A stretch of 64,000 nt of DNA, from assembly GCA_035048495.1 (NCBI GenBank), contig CM068549.1, forward strand, positions 15,967,103-16,031,102, given 5' to 3'. This DNA comes from Euptelea pleiosperma. Taxonomy: Eukaryota > Streptophyta > Magnoliopsida > Ranunculales > Eupteleaceae. A model generated the notes under the pieces. That model did not search any database. It was given only the letters and a program-made list of their open reading frames with translations, and had not been told where the DNA came from. Numbering within the stretch: the first letter of the stretch is position 1; the number at the start of each line of letters is the position of its first letter. A program made the position numbers and the translations under genes. Shown here one piece after another: positions 24,201 to 32,570 of this stretch.

Positions 24201-26950
24201 GTATTTGTCCTTCAAATTTTGACGAGTATCTCTCCTATTTTGTAATGAAATATCATTCTTTATTTCATAAAAATGCAATGGGTCCAGCTTTTCAAGGTCA
24301 TTGGAATTTTTGTATTCCATGAGAAAGCAGCATTTTAATTGCATCAGTGATTTAGATCCTGCGAATAAAGTTATGTTATGAAATAGTGGGGTGCCAATTT
24401 TGTTTTTTGTAATCACTAAGGAATTCTGTGCAAAACAGACATTTAGATTTTTGTCCGTGAAACTTTGACGAGTGCCACATATTTGTTGTAGCATGTTAAA
24501 AATTATCCTCAATCCACTTAATTATTATGTTGTTCAAGCAAAAATAATTTTGGTATTTCACGAGAAATTACATCAGAATTACAGTAATGCTTTTAGCACT
24601 ATGAACAAAATTGGTTGGAATATTATTGTTTTTTGTTTTTTTGAAAAGTATATACTTAATTGAAGGCCAAAAACCAAACATACAAACTCCAAGGCTAAAG
24701 AGGTTGAGATGACCCTACAGAAAGCCGATAAGGACAAAGAAAGAAGCTAAAACAAAAACAAAGGCTCAGGGGAGCAACCAACTATCTATTGTCCTTGGAG
24801 CATAAAAAGTCCAAACGAAAAACGAATCTTCGAAGTATAAGCCTTTGCATTCCTAAAACACCTTGGACTATAAAAACAACATCCTCTTTATGTTAAGGAT
24901 GAGTGAGGCTGAATCTTCACTCTTACCTTCAAAGGCCCCACACTATCGCGAAAGGAAGCAAGCTCCAAAGAATGCGTTCTCTAGACCAATAAGCTTTGAG
25001 ACATCAGCTGAGAACAAGAGCCATGCGAGAACCCAGCATCACCCAACTCATTCCAAACTTGTAGTTGTAGAAGAATGAAGTCCAAACCTCCCTAGCCACA
25101 TCACGATGTAACAGAAGATGATTAACAGTTTCCCCGTTATGCCCTTACATCCAACAATAGTCTAAAATGATAAAACCTTTGGAGCGCAAATGGTCCACTG
25201 TAAAATCTTATCCCGAGAGGCCTCCCAAGTGAAAAAGGAGACGGAACTTTAGAGCTCCCAAATTAGTTGGACTATCATTTAGGAAAATTGGGGGTTCTAC
25301 ATGCAACATACCTAGCATAGCCATTTCAACATGATACGATACCGATACGATATTGATACTGGAACCGGATACTGCATGGATGCTTTACATTACAATTTTC
25401 TTACTTTCTGTTTCGCCATAGTTTATTCTCTTACCTTTCAAACTACTTCTTTATTTGTTTTGTCATGTTAATATATATGTAGTATGCTTTATCAAATCTT
25501 TGCAATATTAGGAGTATGAAGTATCATTACTTTTAGAACGATGTAAAAAACCAAAAATTAAATCATAATATCATTTATTGGGTAGGATATTGCATCTGTA
25601 TCCTTGTTGTCCTGTATTTTAGGAAACGAAGATTCATATCCCCGTTTCACTTACCAGTATCCGTATCATATCGGGGCAACTTAGAAGAACATAGTCGTTT
25701 ATGTCCATTATTTATCATAAAGATAGATGCTAATGCCTCAGGACACACGGTCACATGCAAGGATTGTGACCCACGATTCCATAAGTCCCAAGTAGAAAGT
25801 TTCCTGGGTTAAAATTCAACTTCTTGTGTGCATTATTAAGCATATTTAGCGTAATGAGTGAATATTGAGTCTTTAGTATCGCAGATGTAATAACCTACTA
25901 TAAATTTCATATCAGGAGATATCTCCCATGCAGGGATTGTGACCCAGCATTCAATGGGTCCCACCTAGATCTCTCAAGTTAAAATTCAACCTGATTGGAT
26001 GATCACAACCAACCAATTAATTTTTTCATTTTACAATCATCGGATGGTGTTGATTTTGACCTAGTTGATCTTGGTCCAAGGAGCACATGATCCACGTGTC
26101 CTGATACTCCGCTATAAATCGTAATTAACAGCAATTTATACTCGAATAGATTTATCCTAACATAGCGAGTTGGTTGCTGTCAATAACTATCTCGATTTTT
26201 AGACTATTTATGACATTCATTTAATGGGAAAATTTTCAGTTGTAGATTTTGACATAATCTTTATGCCAGGGATTATGATGGGAAAGTGACTCCTGAGGAG
26301 GTAGCAGCTGCAGCTATGTACCTCAAGGACACCTTAGGCAAGGAGGGTGTCCAAGAACTTATAAGCAACCTTTCCAAAGACACAGGTTAGTAACTTAATT
26401 TATACTTTCTCCTATTAACCCATGCTTGTTTTCTTCACATGTTGACTTCAAATCTGTGTTAACCTATTAACCCAATAGGAGGGACTCAATTAAAGATCTC
26501 CTTAGCCATGCCTAATTGGATGTTCTTAAGCATCATCTATTGCTTTCTCCTGGACAGTTAGAAAAGCATGATAAACGGTCCAGAAAAAGCTCTAGATCAT
26601 ATATTTAGGAGCATCCAATCTGGTTGATTGTGTTACCAGTTCTCCTAGGCAGGACCCATGAAAAGGTGGGTCCCGGACTACTGCTTTGGAAACATGTGTA
26701 CACGCAGGTAGGGTGGATGGTCTCTTCCTATTCTTCCTTGTTCATGCAAATATTGTTAGCACATAAACCTTTGTCTTCTGATTCATTCTTTTTGTTTTCC
26801 TTGTTGAAGTCAATTTATCTTAGCCTGCGTAGTATAACTGCTAGTTTTGTTAATTTCATTGCAACAGAAGGCAAGATTCTTGTTGAAGATATCATCAAAT
26901 TGGGCGGTCGAGCGGAAGATGACAGTACAGCCGAAGCTGGACGTATGTAG
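226..26950 (+). CDS. LETM1: LETM1-like mitochondrial inner membrane cation exchange / ribosome-binding protein, 13 exons
   Basis: Coding exons: 226-1224, 1398-1544, 1661-1749, 1884-1976, 10106-10232, 17725-17789, 17877-18051, 18994-19188, 19308-19355, 21196-21342, 21484-21566, 26270-26385, 26868-26950 (stop TAG). I joined them by GT-AG sites and reading phase; they total 2367 nt, 788 residues, close to the usual plant LETM1 length. The family sits in the inner mitochondrial membrane, where it acts in K+/H+ or Ca2+/H+ exchange and binds mitoribosomes. Seen here: an Arg-rich N-terminus ([18 protein letters not shown]) fitting a mitochondrial presequence; a hydrophobic stretch at about 201-225; the family signature [20 protein letters not shown] running into a membrane helix at about 294-316 and [20 protein letters not shown] across the exon 1/2 junction; the rest of the LETM1 domain through exon 6 ([14 protein letters not shown]); an acidic coiled-coil region in exon 8 ([10 protein letters not shown]); and a full EF-hand loop [12 protein letters not shown] at about 722-733, built across the exon 11/12 junction. 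No frameshift or internal stop is needed. Introns 4 (8.1 kb), 5 (7.5 kb), 9 (1.8 kb) and 11 (4.7 kb) are enlarged by transposons. Confidence 0.95.
1977..2704. other. Start of LETM1 intron 4, with a possible short repeat
   Basis: Non-coding intron sequence. It contains a short CA run near 2066-2079. A stretch at about 2080-2445 is rich in 'ggcctcac' and 'gcctcgccccatgcc' motifs and resembles worn hAT-type non-autonomous elements common in plants. Its ends are too degraded to set. Confidence 0.3.
2705..2913. mobile_element. Short inverted-repeat element (MITE), 209 bp
   Basis: The left end GGGCCTGTTTGGAGACCC and the reverse complement of the right end GGGCCTGTTTGGAAATCC match over the first 14 bases. 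The interior has no coding potential. GGGCCTGTTTGG-type termini are common in plant MITEs of the hAT and PIF/Harbinger groups. I could not find a clean target duplication, so the superfamily is not assigned. Confidence 0.6.
2914..4560. other. LETM1 intron 4, unassigned
   Basis: AT-rich intronic DNA with no convincing coding frame. I saw no clear terminal repeats or RNA gene. It may hold old transposon debris beyond recognition by eye. Confidence 0.3.
4560..9250 (-). mobile_element. Degenerate Ty1/copia retrotransposon (copia I) in LETM1 intron 4
   Basis: Read on the minus strand the order is protease (about 9000-8640), integrase (8569-8024), reverse transcriptase (7045-6449) and RNase H (6362-5748), the PR-INT-RT-RH order that defines Ty1/copia. 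Motifs seen: [13 protein letters not shown] in protease; HARLGH and CETCELAKH of the integrase zinc region; [19 protein letters not shown] of RT; YTDADW and [14 protein letters not shown] of RNase H. The 3' LTR ends near 4811 with CA; its outer edge is not fixed. No 5' LTR, primer site or zinc-knuckle gag is visible beyond about 9250, so the 5' end is lost. Frames are broken between domains. In protease the catalytic DSG reads ESG, and in integrase the first acidic residue reads N (YSNLWG). A LINE tail is inserted at the LTR/internal junction. Confidence 0.9.
4823..5736 (+). mobile_element. 5'-truncated L1-type LINE tail (zf-RVT) inserted in copia I
   Basis: Codes for the C-terminal LINE region: [30 protein letters not shown], then a Cys/His cluster ([18 protein letters not shown]) of the zf-RVT domain, ending WDLLIS. 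A short 3' tail follows, ending in an A run at about 5729-5736. It is flanked by a 12-bp direct repeat, AATACTTACCCT, at 4811-4822 and 5737-5748, the hallmark of target-primed LINE insertion. The open frame that starts at 4692 is a chimera: its first ~44 codons come from the copia LTR and the rest from the LINE. Confidence 0.9.
9251..9379. other. Intron 4 spacer
   Basis: Short stretch between the truncated copia element and the next LINE fragment. Nothing recognisable is seen. Confidence 0.3.
9380..9990 (+). mobile_element. LINE 3' fragment with RNase H-like remnant
   Basis: Broken plus-strand frames give FDGSAS, then [18 protein letters not shown] and SANEVFDLL, which resemble the RNase H end found in some plant L1 LINEs. 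The fragment ends with a polyadenylation-like tail (ccaataaaaaaa) at about 9973-9985. It is too degraded to show target duplications. Confidence 0.6.
10233..12149. other. First part of LETM1 intron 5, unassigned
   Basis: Non-coding. A stretch at about 11200-11860 has short plus-strand frames (for example [20 protein letters not shown] context) that faintly recall LINE ORF1, but they are too broken for a call. No inverted repeat or RNA gene was found. Confidence 0.25.
12150..12854. mobile_element. hAT-like non-autonomous element, 705 bp, rich in CGGGT repeats
   Basis: Left terminus TAGGGCTGCAACTCAGGCGG. The right terminus, read in reverse complement, is TAGGGCTACAACTTGGGCGG. Flanks are ctacgaca (12142-12149) and ctacagca (12855-12862), an 8-bp duplication with two differences. 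Just inside both ends are runs of CGGGT / ACCCA units. Eight-base target duplications and TAGGG termini fit the hAT superfamily. No transposase is present. Confidence 0.75.
12887..13171 (-). repeat. Copia II 3' LTR
   Basis: Matches the repeat at 16805-17551 (once that copy's insertion is removed), starting TGTGTATCTAGGG and ending AACA. On the plus strand it is followed directly by CTCCCCCTA, which is the polypurine tract of the minus-strand element in reverse complement. Confidence 0.85.
14357..14605. mobile_element. Short element nested in copia II, 249 bp
   Basis: Left end CCTATGATACCTGGATAC; right end in reverse complement TATGATGCCCAGATAC. It is flanked on both sides by GGCCATGA (14349-14356 and 14606-14613), an exact 8-bp target duplication. 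The interior contains cgtgtcaacacgacacgaca-type repeats shared with the element at 47696-48170 and similar to the region at 25317-25690. Superfamily hAT or Mutator-like; non-autonomous. Confidence 0.7.
16805..17551 (-). repeat. Copia II 5' LTR, interrupted
   Basis: Begins TGTAGATTATCTAGGG next to the primer site and ends ACACGAACA. It shares with the other LTR the segments around 'accaacaacaaaggaggaaa' and 'ccagccaatgataagaaaag'. Between 16951 and 17408 it is split by an inserted element absent from the other LTR. Without the insertion its length is about 290 bp, matching the 285 bp of its partner. Confidence 0.85.
16951..17408. mobile_element. Non-autonomous DNA element inside a copia LTR, 458 bp
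   Basis: Present in only one of the two LTRs of copia II, so it inserted after that element. Both sides carry ATTAGGAG (16943-16950 and 17409-17416). The ends share ATAGTCACA in inverted orientation (left catagtcacaa; right, reverse complement, atagtcacag). An 8-bp duplication suggests hAT, although two bases could belong to the termini instead. The interior is AT-rich with repeated cgattttt / ccgaatt words and no coding frame. Confidence 0.7.
18052..18993. other. LETM1 intron 7
   Basis: 942 bp of T-rich intron between exons 7 and 8. I see no inserted element, RNA gene or coding frame. Confidence 0.4.
19356..20736. other. LETM1 intron 9, first part, with short-element debris
   Basis: The first few hundred bases are unremarkable. 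From about 20110 to 20735 there are several degraded copies of the core described in the intergenic region (cagcccttaa at 20331, gagtcaagggctgatt at 20346, atcagcccttaactcatctc at 20695), in both orientations. These are remnants of the same short-element class. No gene is seen. Confidence 0.45.
20737..21048 (-). mobile_element. TRIM retroelement (copy 1) in LETM1 intron 9
   Basis: Two 119-bp direct repeats, 20737-20855 and 20930-21048, each starting TGTTAAAC and ending GTTAACA. They surround a 74-bp interior. On the minus strand the interior starts with TGGTATCAGAG (plus strand ctctgatacca at 20919-20929), the primer site for initiator tRNA-Met, and ends with a purine tract next to the other repeat (plus strand caccccctc). 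Flanks cacgt and cgcgt differ by one base, fitting a 5-bp target duplication. It codes for nothing. A related copy lies at 56376-56678. Confidence 0.88.
21567..21959. other. Start of LETM1 intron 11
   Basis: Non-coding. A part near 21740-21860 (gtgggccacctcttggatgggccatgg) looks like a scrap of a short non-autonomous element, but no ends are visible. Confidence 0.3.
21960..24165 (+). mobile_element. Degenerate LINE pieces in LETM1 intron 11
   Basis: Plus-strand broken frames. At about 21960-22570 they give [22 protein letters not shown], then TFITLIPQK and [19 protein letters not shown], matching the start of a LINE reverse transcriptase. At 23724-24062 a frame gives [41 protein letters not shown] and PWQLANFI, the RNase H-like domain that ends some plant LINEs, followed by a 3' tail. 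The catalytic RT core is missing between them. A 'ggggtgttagcaggctgg' hAT-type scrap lies at about 22568-22720, and a 26-bp word (starting acatataccagttgg) recurs at about 23487 and 23605. These may be one element or two. Confidence 0.6.
24166..24627. other. Intron 11, unassigned
   Basis: AT-rich with a word repeated at some distance (gacgagt near 24220 and gacgagtgccaca near 24467). No recognisable gene or element ends. Confidence 0.3.
24628..25268 (-). mobile_element. LINE 3' fragment (zf-RVT end)
   Basis: Starts with a T run (24628-24642), the poly(A) tail of a minus-strand LINE. The sequence then closely parallels the 3' end of the LINE at 58576 (shared words: aaagaggttgagatgacc, accttggactataa / acctttagaccataag). 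The region around 25100-25260 corresponds to the Cys/His zf-RVT domain (catccaacaatagtc, tggtccactgtaaaatc). It is broken and truncated at about 25268. Confidence 0.7.
25317..25690. repeat. Short element with 'gatacgataccgatac' repeats
   Basis: Left part has gatacgataccgatacgat and right part has ccagtatccgtatcatatc, roughly inverted. It resembles the elements at 14357-14605 and 47696-48170 (repeated atacc / gtatcc words). Target duplication not seen. Non-coding. Confidence 0.45.
25738..26108. mobile_element. MITE-like element in intron 11
   Basis: Left end CTCAGGACACACGGTCACAT and, in reverse complement, right end ATCAGGACACGTGGATCATG are alike over about 28 bp. The two halves also share 'ggattgtgaccca' and 'gttaaaattcaac' as direct words (about 25760/25932 and 25808/25978). 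No coding capacity. Target duplication not resolved. Confidence 0.55.
26386..26867. other. LETM1 intron 12
   Basis: 482 bp, T-rich towards the acceptor. Nothing else is recognisable. Confidence 0.4.
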
Positions 26951-27775
26951 GGGGTAAAATATCTGGTTTTGTATTTCTGTTTTTGTACTTAATATTGTAG
27001 TGAGAGGCTAGTGTTTACTTGTTACCTTGGCACTTCAGAATTGTGTCAAAGCCATACACACGGGTCATGCTTTTTCGTACCCCAGGCAACATGTTCTCAA
27101 GTCCTACAGATAAAAAATAAAAACCATTTGATTCTTTGTACTAGTAAAGAGGGTGCATTTGTTACTACTGTAAAAATTAATGAGAAAAAAAATCATATAT
27201 ATGTATACTCATTATAATATTGGACCGGGGGGGGGGGGGCTTTTTCTATGGAAAAAACCTATTTTAGAGATGTACACAATTACTGGTGAGAATGGATTAC
27301 TTTGCCGCACTGCTAAATGGTTTGCAATGCGGCTCGGCCCAGGAAAACGCTGGCAACAGCAGAAAGGGGGTCCATGTAGTTGTGACTTAGGAAGTATCGA
27401 TACTATGGAGGAACAGATACTTTGAATCAATCAATGGGGTTAATTCTTAGACCAAATATCCTAGAGTAGTTCCGTCACTTGTACGAGGAGATCAGCATTG
27501 AGCTTCCTCCTCAAGATACCCCTACCCACATCCCATACACTTGGTCCACCTTGAAATTAACCGGTCCGTTCTCTTTAATCCAATATACCTAGAAAAAGAG
27601 AGGGGGGGGGGGGGGGGGGGGTTGATTAGGTATTTAAAAATTAATTATACCTACACAGTTTTACTGGTCTATGGTAGGGGAACAAAATTGCATGCCTTAG
27701 TTGTTTGATAAAAGATTATCACAACCGACTCAAATCGAATATACTTCCGTGGTATATTTTTTTTTCGTTGTTTGG
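26951..27775. other. LETM1 3' flank
   Basis: Begins with the 3' untranslated region. A plausible polyadenylation region lies around 27100-27130 (ataaaaaataaaaacc), but no exact site can be set. Further on are two pure G runs, 13 bases at 27227-27239 and 20 bases at 27602-27621. These are either true homopolymers or assembly/sequencing artefacts. No gene seen. Confidence 0.35.
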
Positions 27776-28502
27776 TCTAATCAAGATAGATAGCGGAATA
27801 CAAACAAACAATCACACAAGACAATAGATTTTTACGTGAAAACCTTAGCCAAGGAAAAACTACAGGACCACGTCTAGACGGAAAGTATACTAACTAAAAG
27901 GTTAAATGAAACAAAGGTTACATACGTAGCACCGTTGCAAATACAGCTTCCAACCTTAGTCAAGGCCTACTGCTGATGCGTCCACGTCTTCTAAATCAAC
28001 GCTACGAATCCACGCGCGCCCTTCCAGCCAAGAAGCCTTGTCCGCTTGTTCAGTTTGGTACACCCCAAACCTACCGTCGATCAGCTGCTCCAATCTTAAT
28101 TCTCAACATTCTCGCCTTTGCCGAAGGCGAAGGATTCAGTACACCCTGAACCCTAAGTTGCTTAAAGGTGTTGAGTCACACTGGTACACTCAGGCTATTA
28201 GGTCGAATATATAAGTGATGGACCTAAGCTGGGGAATGGATCAAGCACTTGGCTTTAATCAAGAAAAGGAACAAGTTCATAAGATGTGAATGAGAAACAA
28301 GCTTATTGCTCTTCGAATGGACACTCTAATAAATAAACATTTTCTTCTCTTTCTTGAAGTATTGAGTCACTATATGTCTCTGTGTGTCTTTAGAAAAAGT
28401 ATAGAAGGGTTGTATTTAAAGAATTCGTGACCCTAAGTCGTGTAGAACATGGGATAGTGGAACAAAGAATTTCGGATCTGAGAAAGACTGAGATCGTGTT
28501 AA
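27776..28502. repeat. Possible LTR-type repeat flanking the CCAATCGATTGG array
   Basis: Contains words often found in plant LTR elements (ttacgtgaaaacctt at 27832, ccaaggaaaaactacagga at 27851). It runs into the array at 28503. No paired repeat, primer site or coding frame was found, so the assignment is weak. Confidence 0.3.
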
Positions 28503-28895
28503 GTCCAATCGATTGGGTATAAGTGCCCAATCGATTGGCCTTAATAAAGTTTCTGTTCCGTAAGCTTCAATCGATTACATAGAGATCTCTAATTGATTGG
28601 CCTCAAATAAGTTTCTGTTCCGAAGGCTCCAATCGATTTCACAGAGGTCTCCAATTGATTGGGCTATGACCATGTTCTGTTTCACAGACTCCAATCGATT
28701 TCACAGTCTCCAATCGATTTGGCTCTGATCATGTTCTGCCTCATAATCTCCAATCAATTTCACAGTCTCCAATCGATTGGGCATATATTACGTTCTGCCT
28801 CATAGCTTCCAATCGATTTCACAGAGTCCTCCAATCGATTGGGCTATGTCCAATCAATTGGGTATAAGTCCAATCGATCGGACTCTCCAATTTCT
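28503..28895. repeat. Irregular tandem array built on CCAATCGATTGG
   Basis: About five diverged units of roughly 60-70 bp, each with the palindrome CCAATCGATTGG or its half-site CCAATCGATTTCACAG, followed by a 'gttctgcctca / gtttctgttccg' segment. Around fifteen matches to CAATCGATT or one-base variants lie in under 400 bp. Non-coding. Confidence 0.75.
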
Positions 28896-30184
28896 TTGAC
28901 TCAGACTCGGGTTTGTCCAATGACTAGGTTTGACCATTATATTTTATTTATTTTAAACATATTCCTATGGCCACTTAGTCACTTACCTTCCTAATCGAGC
29001 GTACACGATCTATAACCGACAAATGGGCAGTTACTCAGATGACTCCTGTCGTCAACCGTCTGATTCTTGCTGTCTTTGTTTTCTAATTTTCCCATAGTCG
29101 GCGAAGTATGCGTACCACGACATCTTCACACTACACTGGTGTTCGTAGGAATGGTTACAAGAATGCTTTTATGTCAAACGGAATATTTGCCAAATTGAAT
29201 ATGGAAATCTTCTTTACACACTTCAATCGGTGGGCCATCTCTTGGAAGGGCGTATCACAAGAAATAGATCAGCATTCCCAGTCGTTGAACCAGTGCACGG
29301 CCGGTAAACACCGGTTTCATTGGTTCAACTGGCTAGACAAGAAGATGACCCTGACGGTTTTTTCTAGTTTTCAGAAAAAAAAAAATTGTAAGCCATGCTA
29401 GCCTGGACTGTTTCTGTCACCAATTCACTGGTTTTCTGGTTCAACCAGCTGGTCCGATTGGGGTTTCGAAAACACTGAATCAGACTGTTAGCTGAGTTGA
29501 CGCATCTGATTGATTGATGCAACTTCCTTCAGTGGAGGGCCTCGAAGTAAAATCAGGTGAAATGCTGGAGGAAAAAAAAGTGGCTAAAATAGCACCATTG
29601 CCATTTTTTTGGTCGTTTTGCAGGTGGTGCAAAATACGAGACAAACATGGATGCTGCATGGAATCCGAAAAGCAGTTGAGCAGCAACTGCATTATGTAGT
29701 CCATCCAGATTCAGACGGACCCGAACACTTTTCTGCTATGTAGCTGTTCCAGCCTTTAGTTCTGAGTTACGGGACTGAGATGGGGCTATGTTCCTCAGAT
29801 TAAAATGCATGGCTGAAGTCTGGCAGCTCGGGCCTTCGTGGGGATTATTTTGATTCAGGTATTTCCAAACAAGAAAATGGACTCATGGAGGAACCTTGAG
29901 TTGCCAGATTTTGAGCCATGCCACAGCTGATTATGCTGCAGGGTTGTTTGGATGTGGGTTTGACCTGCTAGCTTGGAATACACGGATTCTGTACCATTTT
30001 TTGTTGCCATCCATCTTGGTGTATCCATCCCTAACTGAGTTGGTTCAGTTGAGATTCTTGATTTGAGTTCCAATGGCAATTAGGAATACTGATTGGACGA
30101 TGTGCCATATCCATCTTCTCATGGATTGGCCGGTGAGCTGCCAAACTTGAGGTAGAAATTTGCTCACCCATGTGTTGACGAGGG
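28896..30184. other. Intergenic, mostly unassigned
   Basis: At about 29280-29490, 'cggccggtaaacaccggttt' and 'ggttcaaccagctggtccga' resemble a worn hAT-type element. The stretch 29500-30100 has no obvious repeat ends. It includes a good-looking 3' splice site (tcgttttgcag at 29622) but no supported gene. Confidence 0.3.
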
Positions 30185-30485
30185 ATCGCAATATGAGCCA
30201 TGTGGCACACTCTTAGAGTCCACTAACCGTATGGATGTTTGGCCCATCCCTAGGTGGACCTACATACAAAAAATCAGTCTGATTAGTGATTTCAAACCTT
30301 TGGATCTTTGTAATCCAAATAATGCTCAAATTCCACGGTTAAAAATGAACTCATGAAAACGGGTCCAATCCAATGCTTAGAAATCACTAATCAGGCTGAT
30401 TTTTGGTCTGTGGGTCCAACAAGGGTTGGATCAAACATCCATACGGTTATCGGTCTCCAAGAGTGTCTCATACTGTGGTCCGCCA
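30185..30485. mobile_element. Long-TIR MITE, family C copy 1
   Basis: The two ends are inverted repeats of about 60 bp sharing ACACTCTTAGAG/ACACTCTTGGAG and AACCGTATGGATGTTTG. Inside both ends is a TCAGTCTGATTAGTGATTT-type segment in inverted orientation (30269 and 30393). Non-coding. Copy 2 is at 31852-32100. Confidence 0.65.
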
Positions 30486-30606
30486 TCCGTCCTACTCCCA
30501 AACTTTGGTAATTTCAGTATTAGGTGGACTGATATTTGGAAGATCCGGGATCCAGGGGTTCGCACCAGATATCGACAAGAAAAAATCGATATGATACAGC
30601 AGTTCC

Positions 30607-30902
30607 TCAAAGTGCCACATGGCACTCTTTCGGGACCAATGAATTTTTGCCACTCCTTCGTGGACCGTACACCAAAATTCAGCGTGAGTAGCTAGTACTA
30701 GTCATTGGATTTGAGTAGTTTTCATCATGGGCTTCATGAACAGGCCTATGGGTTGGTTTCAAGCCCATGATAGAAAAGTGCTCAAATCCAACAGGTAGAA
30801 AACACCAATCACGCTGAGTTTTGGTGTGCATGTCCACCAAGGTATGGGCCAACATTCATAGCTTCAGTGGGCCCGAAAGAATGGCATGTAGCACTTTTAG
30901 GG
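30607..30902. mobile_element. Long-TIR MITE, family D
   Basis: Inverted ends of about 80 bp: left AAAGTGCCACATGGCACTCT and right (reverse complement) AAAGTGCTACATGCCATTCT, followed in both by TTTCGGG and, further in, ACACCAAAATTCAGCGTGA/ACACCAAAACTCAGCGTGA. Same architecture as families A and C. Non-coding. Confidence 0.65.
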
Positions 30903-31851
30903 ACTACGTATCAGTGAACGGCTCGATATTGACAGTCCCCCATTCTCAATTTGCCAACAGATGCGATCATGGATTGCGTCTCTTTAAGCTGCTTTTGCAA
31001 ATCCACGTAGCAAATTCTTTGGGGCCCACTGAAAGTTGGCACGCAAAAATGAAGCCCATAGGGAATTGGGATTACGTAGAATAATTTTGACACCGATTTT
31101 GACATGGATCTGTAGGTCCCACATGGAGATGAGTCAAGAGCTGATTTTTGGCAAAAGCTCATTGCTAGAAACGTCGGAATGAGCTCATTTTTTTTTTGAG
31201 GATGATGATCTCCATGCTCACTAAAAATCAGCCCTTATATGCATATGGGCCCCACAAAGGCGTGTCAAAATAACTTGACCCAAGTACAGAGTCCATTTAC
31301 AAGTGTTAGCATTTTTCCTGGCCATGATGATCATCATCACCAAAATTCAATTCATTTTACCCATATAAAGTATTGACCTAAGTTAATGGTTTGATTTGAT
31401 GGTCTCCACAGTATGGACAACGCAGAGTGCGGTTAGATTGGCCAACATGATCTCTATGTGATCCACCACCAGGTGTAAGAATTGGATGTAAGAAAGGGTG
31501 CAGAAGAGCAACATATATGATAGAAATATTCTTACACATAATTTTTTGACACGGATTTTTACACGGCCTTGTGGGACCAACTGTTTAGAATTGTTCAACT
31601 TGTAATCCACTGTTTACAGGGTTAGAATGTCAAAATTGGTTGATTTTTGTCAAGGATGATTTCTACGATGAGGGGATAATCCTCACCAAAAATCAGCCCT
31701 TGATTCATCTTCACGCAGGCTCCACAAATCGAGTAAAAATCCATGTGTATGTATAAAGCCAAAACCGGGGTTGGCAATGACGCAGGCTTCAGATACTCAG
31801 GGCAGAACTTTGATGATGGAGGTTCATCATCAACGTTGATAATGGATGACT
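30903..31851. repeat. Cluster of core-repeat fragments
   Basis: Several partial short elements in alternating orientation: gatgagtcaagagctgattt (31123), aaaatcagcccttatatgca (31213), accaaaaatcagcccttgat (31688), with the associated 'gaggatgatc' and 'tccatg' words. Complete ends are not visible. No gene. Confidence 0.5.
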
Positions 31852-32100
31852 GTGTGGGACACATGGCACTCTACATACCAAAAATCAGCCTGATTAGTGA
31901 TTTATAACCTTTGGATCTGAGTACCCTGAAAAAAATACTCTGACATTCATGGTTAACAATAAACCATGGAAAAGTCTCTACTCCAAGGGATATAAATGAG
32001 TAATCAGGTTGAATTTTGGAATGTAAGTCCATCTAGGGATGAGGCAAACATCCATACGGTCAATGGTCTATAAGAGTGTGCCACGTGGCTCATACTTTGG
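31852..32100. mobile_element. Long-TIR MITE, family C copy 2
   Basis: Shares with copy 1 atcagcctgattagtgattt (31892) and, on the right, aaacatccatacggtcaatg followed by agagtgtgccacgtggctca. The left terminal repeat is shortened. Non-coding. Confidence 0.6.
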
Positions 32101-32570
32101 TTGTATCAGCTGTTTATGGATCCTATTGTTTTATAATGTACCAAAAGTATCTACACCATGATACAAACATAGACCGGGCGAAATTTAATATAATCATCAT
32201 CCTTCTTTGCATCTTGGAAAAAAAGTTGCAGCCAATGGAAAATCTCATCCCTAGATAACAAGGTTGGGCGGAGAGAGAGAGAATATAGAACCAAACCAAT
32301 ATCATAGAAAACTGACTGGACAATGGAAGATGGCATTAACACTATCCTCCTACGAATACCCCCCGCATTTTTGGCAAGTGGGAGAGATATTTAGAATGCG
32401 AGTGTGCAGTTTATCAGCCATCGATAGTTGATCAACAAAGAATTTTTTTTTTTTTGAAACCGTATGTATCCGGGCCTCTTAGAGCACTAGACTAGTCCCT
32501 CAGGGCACGATAATCAACCCTTCCAGTGTTCTGGGAGAGTTAATGTGGACTGAGCCATTTACAATACCAA
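32101..32570. other. Intergenic, unassigned
   Basis: No gene seen. A T run at 32444-32458 followed by 'gtatccgggcctcttagagc' might be the tail of a minus-strand SINE or LINE scrap, but there is no second landmark. Confidence 0.25.

Noticed and set aside
24132..24512. Minus-strand 126-codon frame
   Set aside because: AT-rich intronic DNA. No recognisable motif, and it overlaps the tail of a plus-strand LINE fragment.
27602..27621. 20-base G run as a G-quadruplex regulatory element
   Set aside because: A pure homopolymer of this length is more likely slippage or a sequencing artefact, and no gene control context is visible.
28503..28895. CRISPR array
   Set aside because: The units are irregular, the palindrome dominates, spacers are related to each other, and this is plant nuclear DNA.
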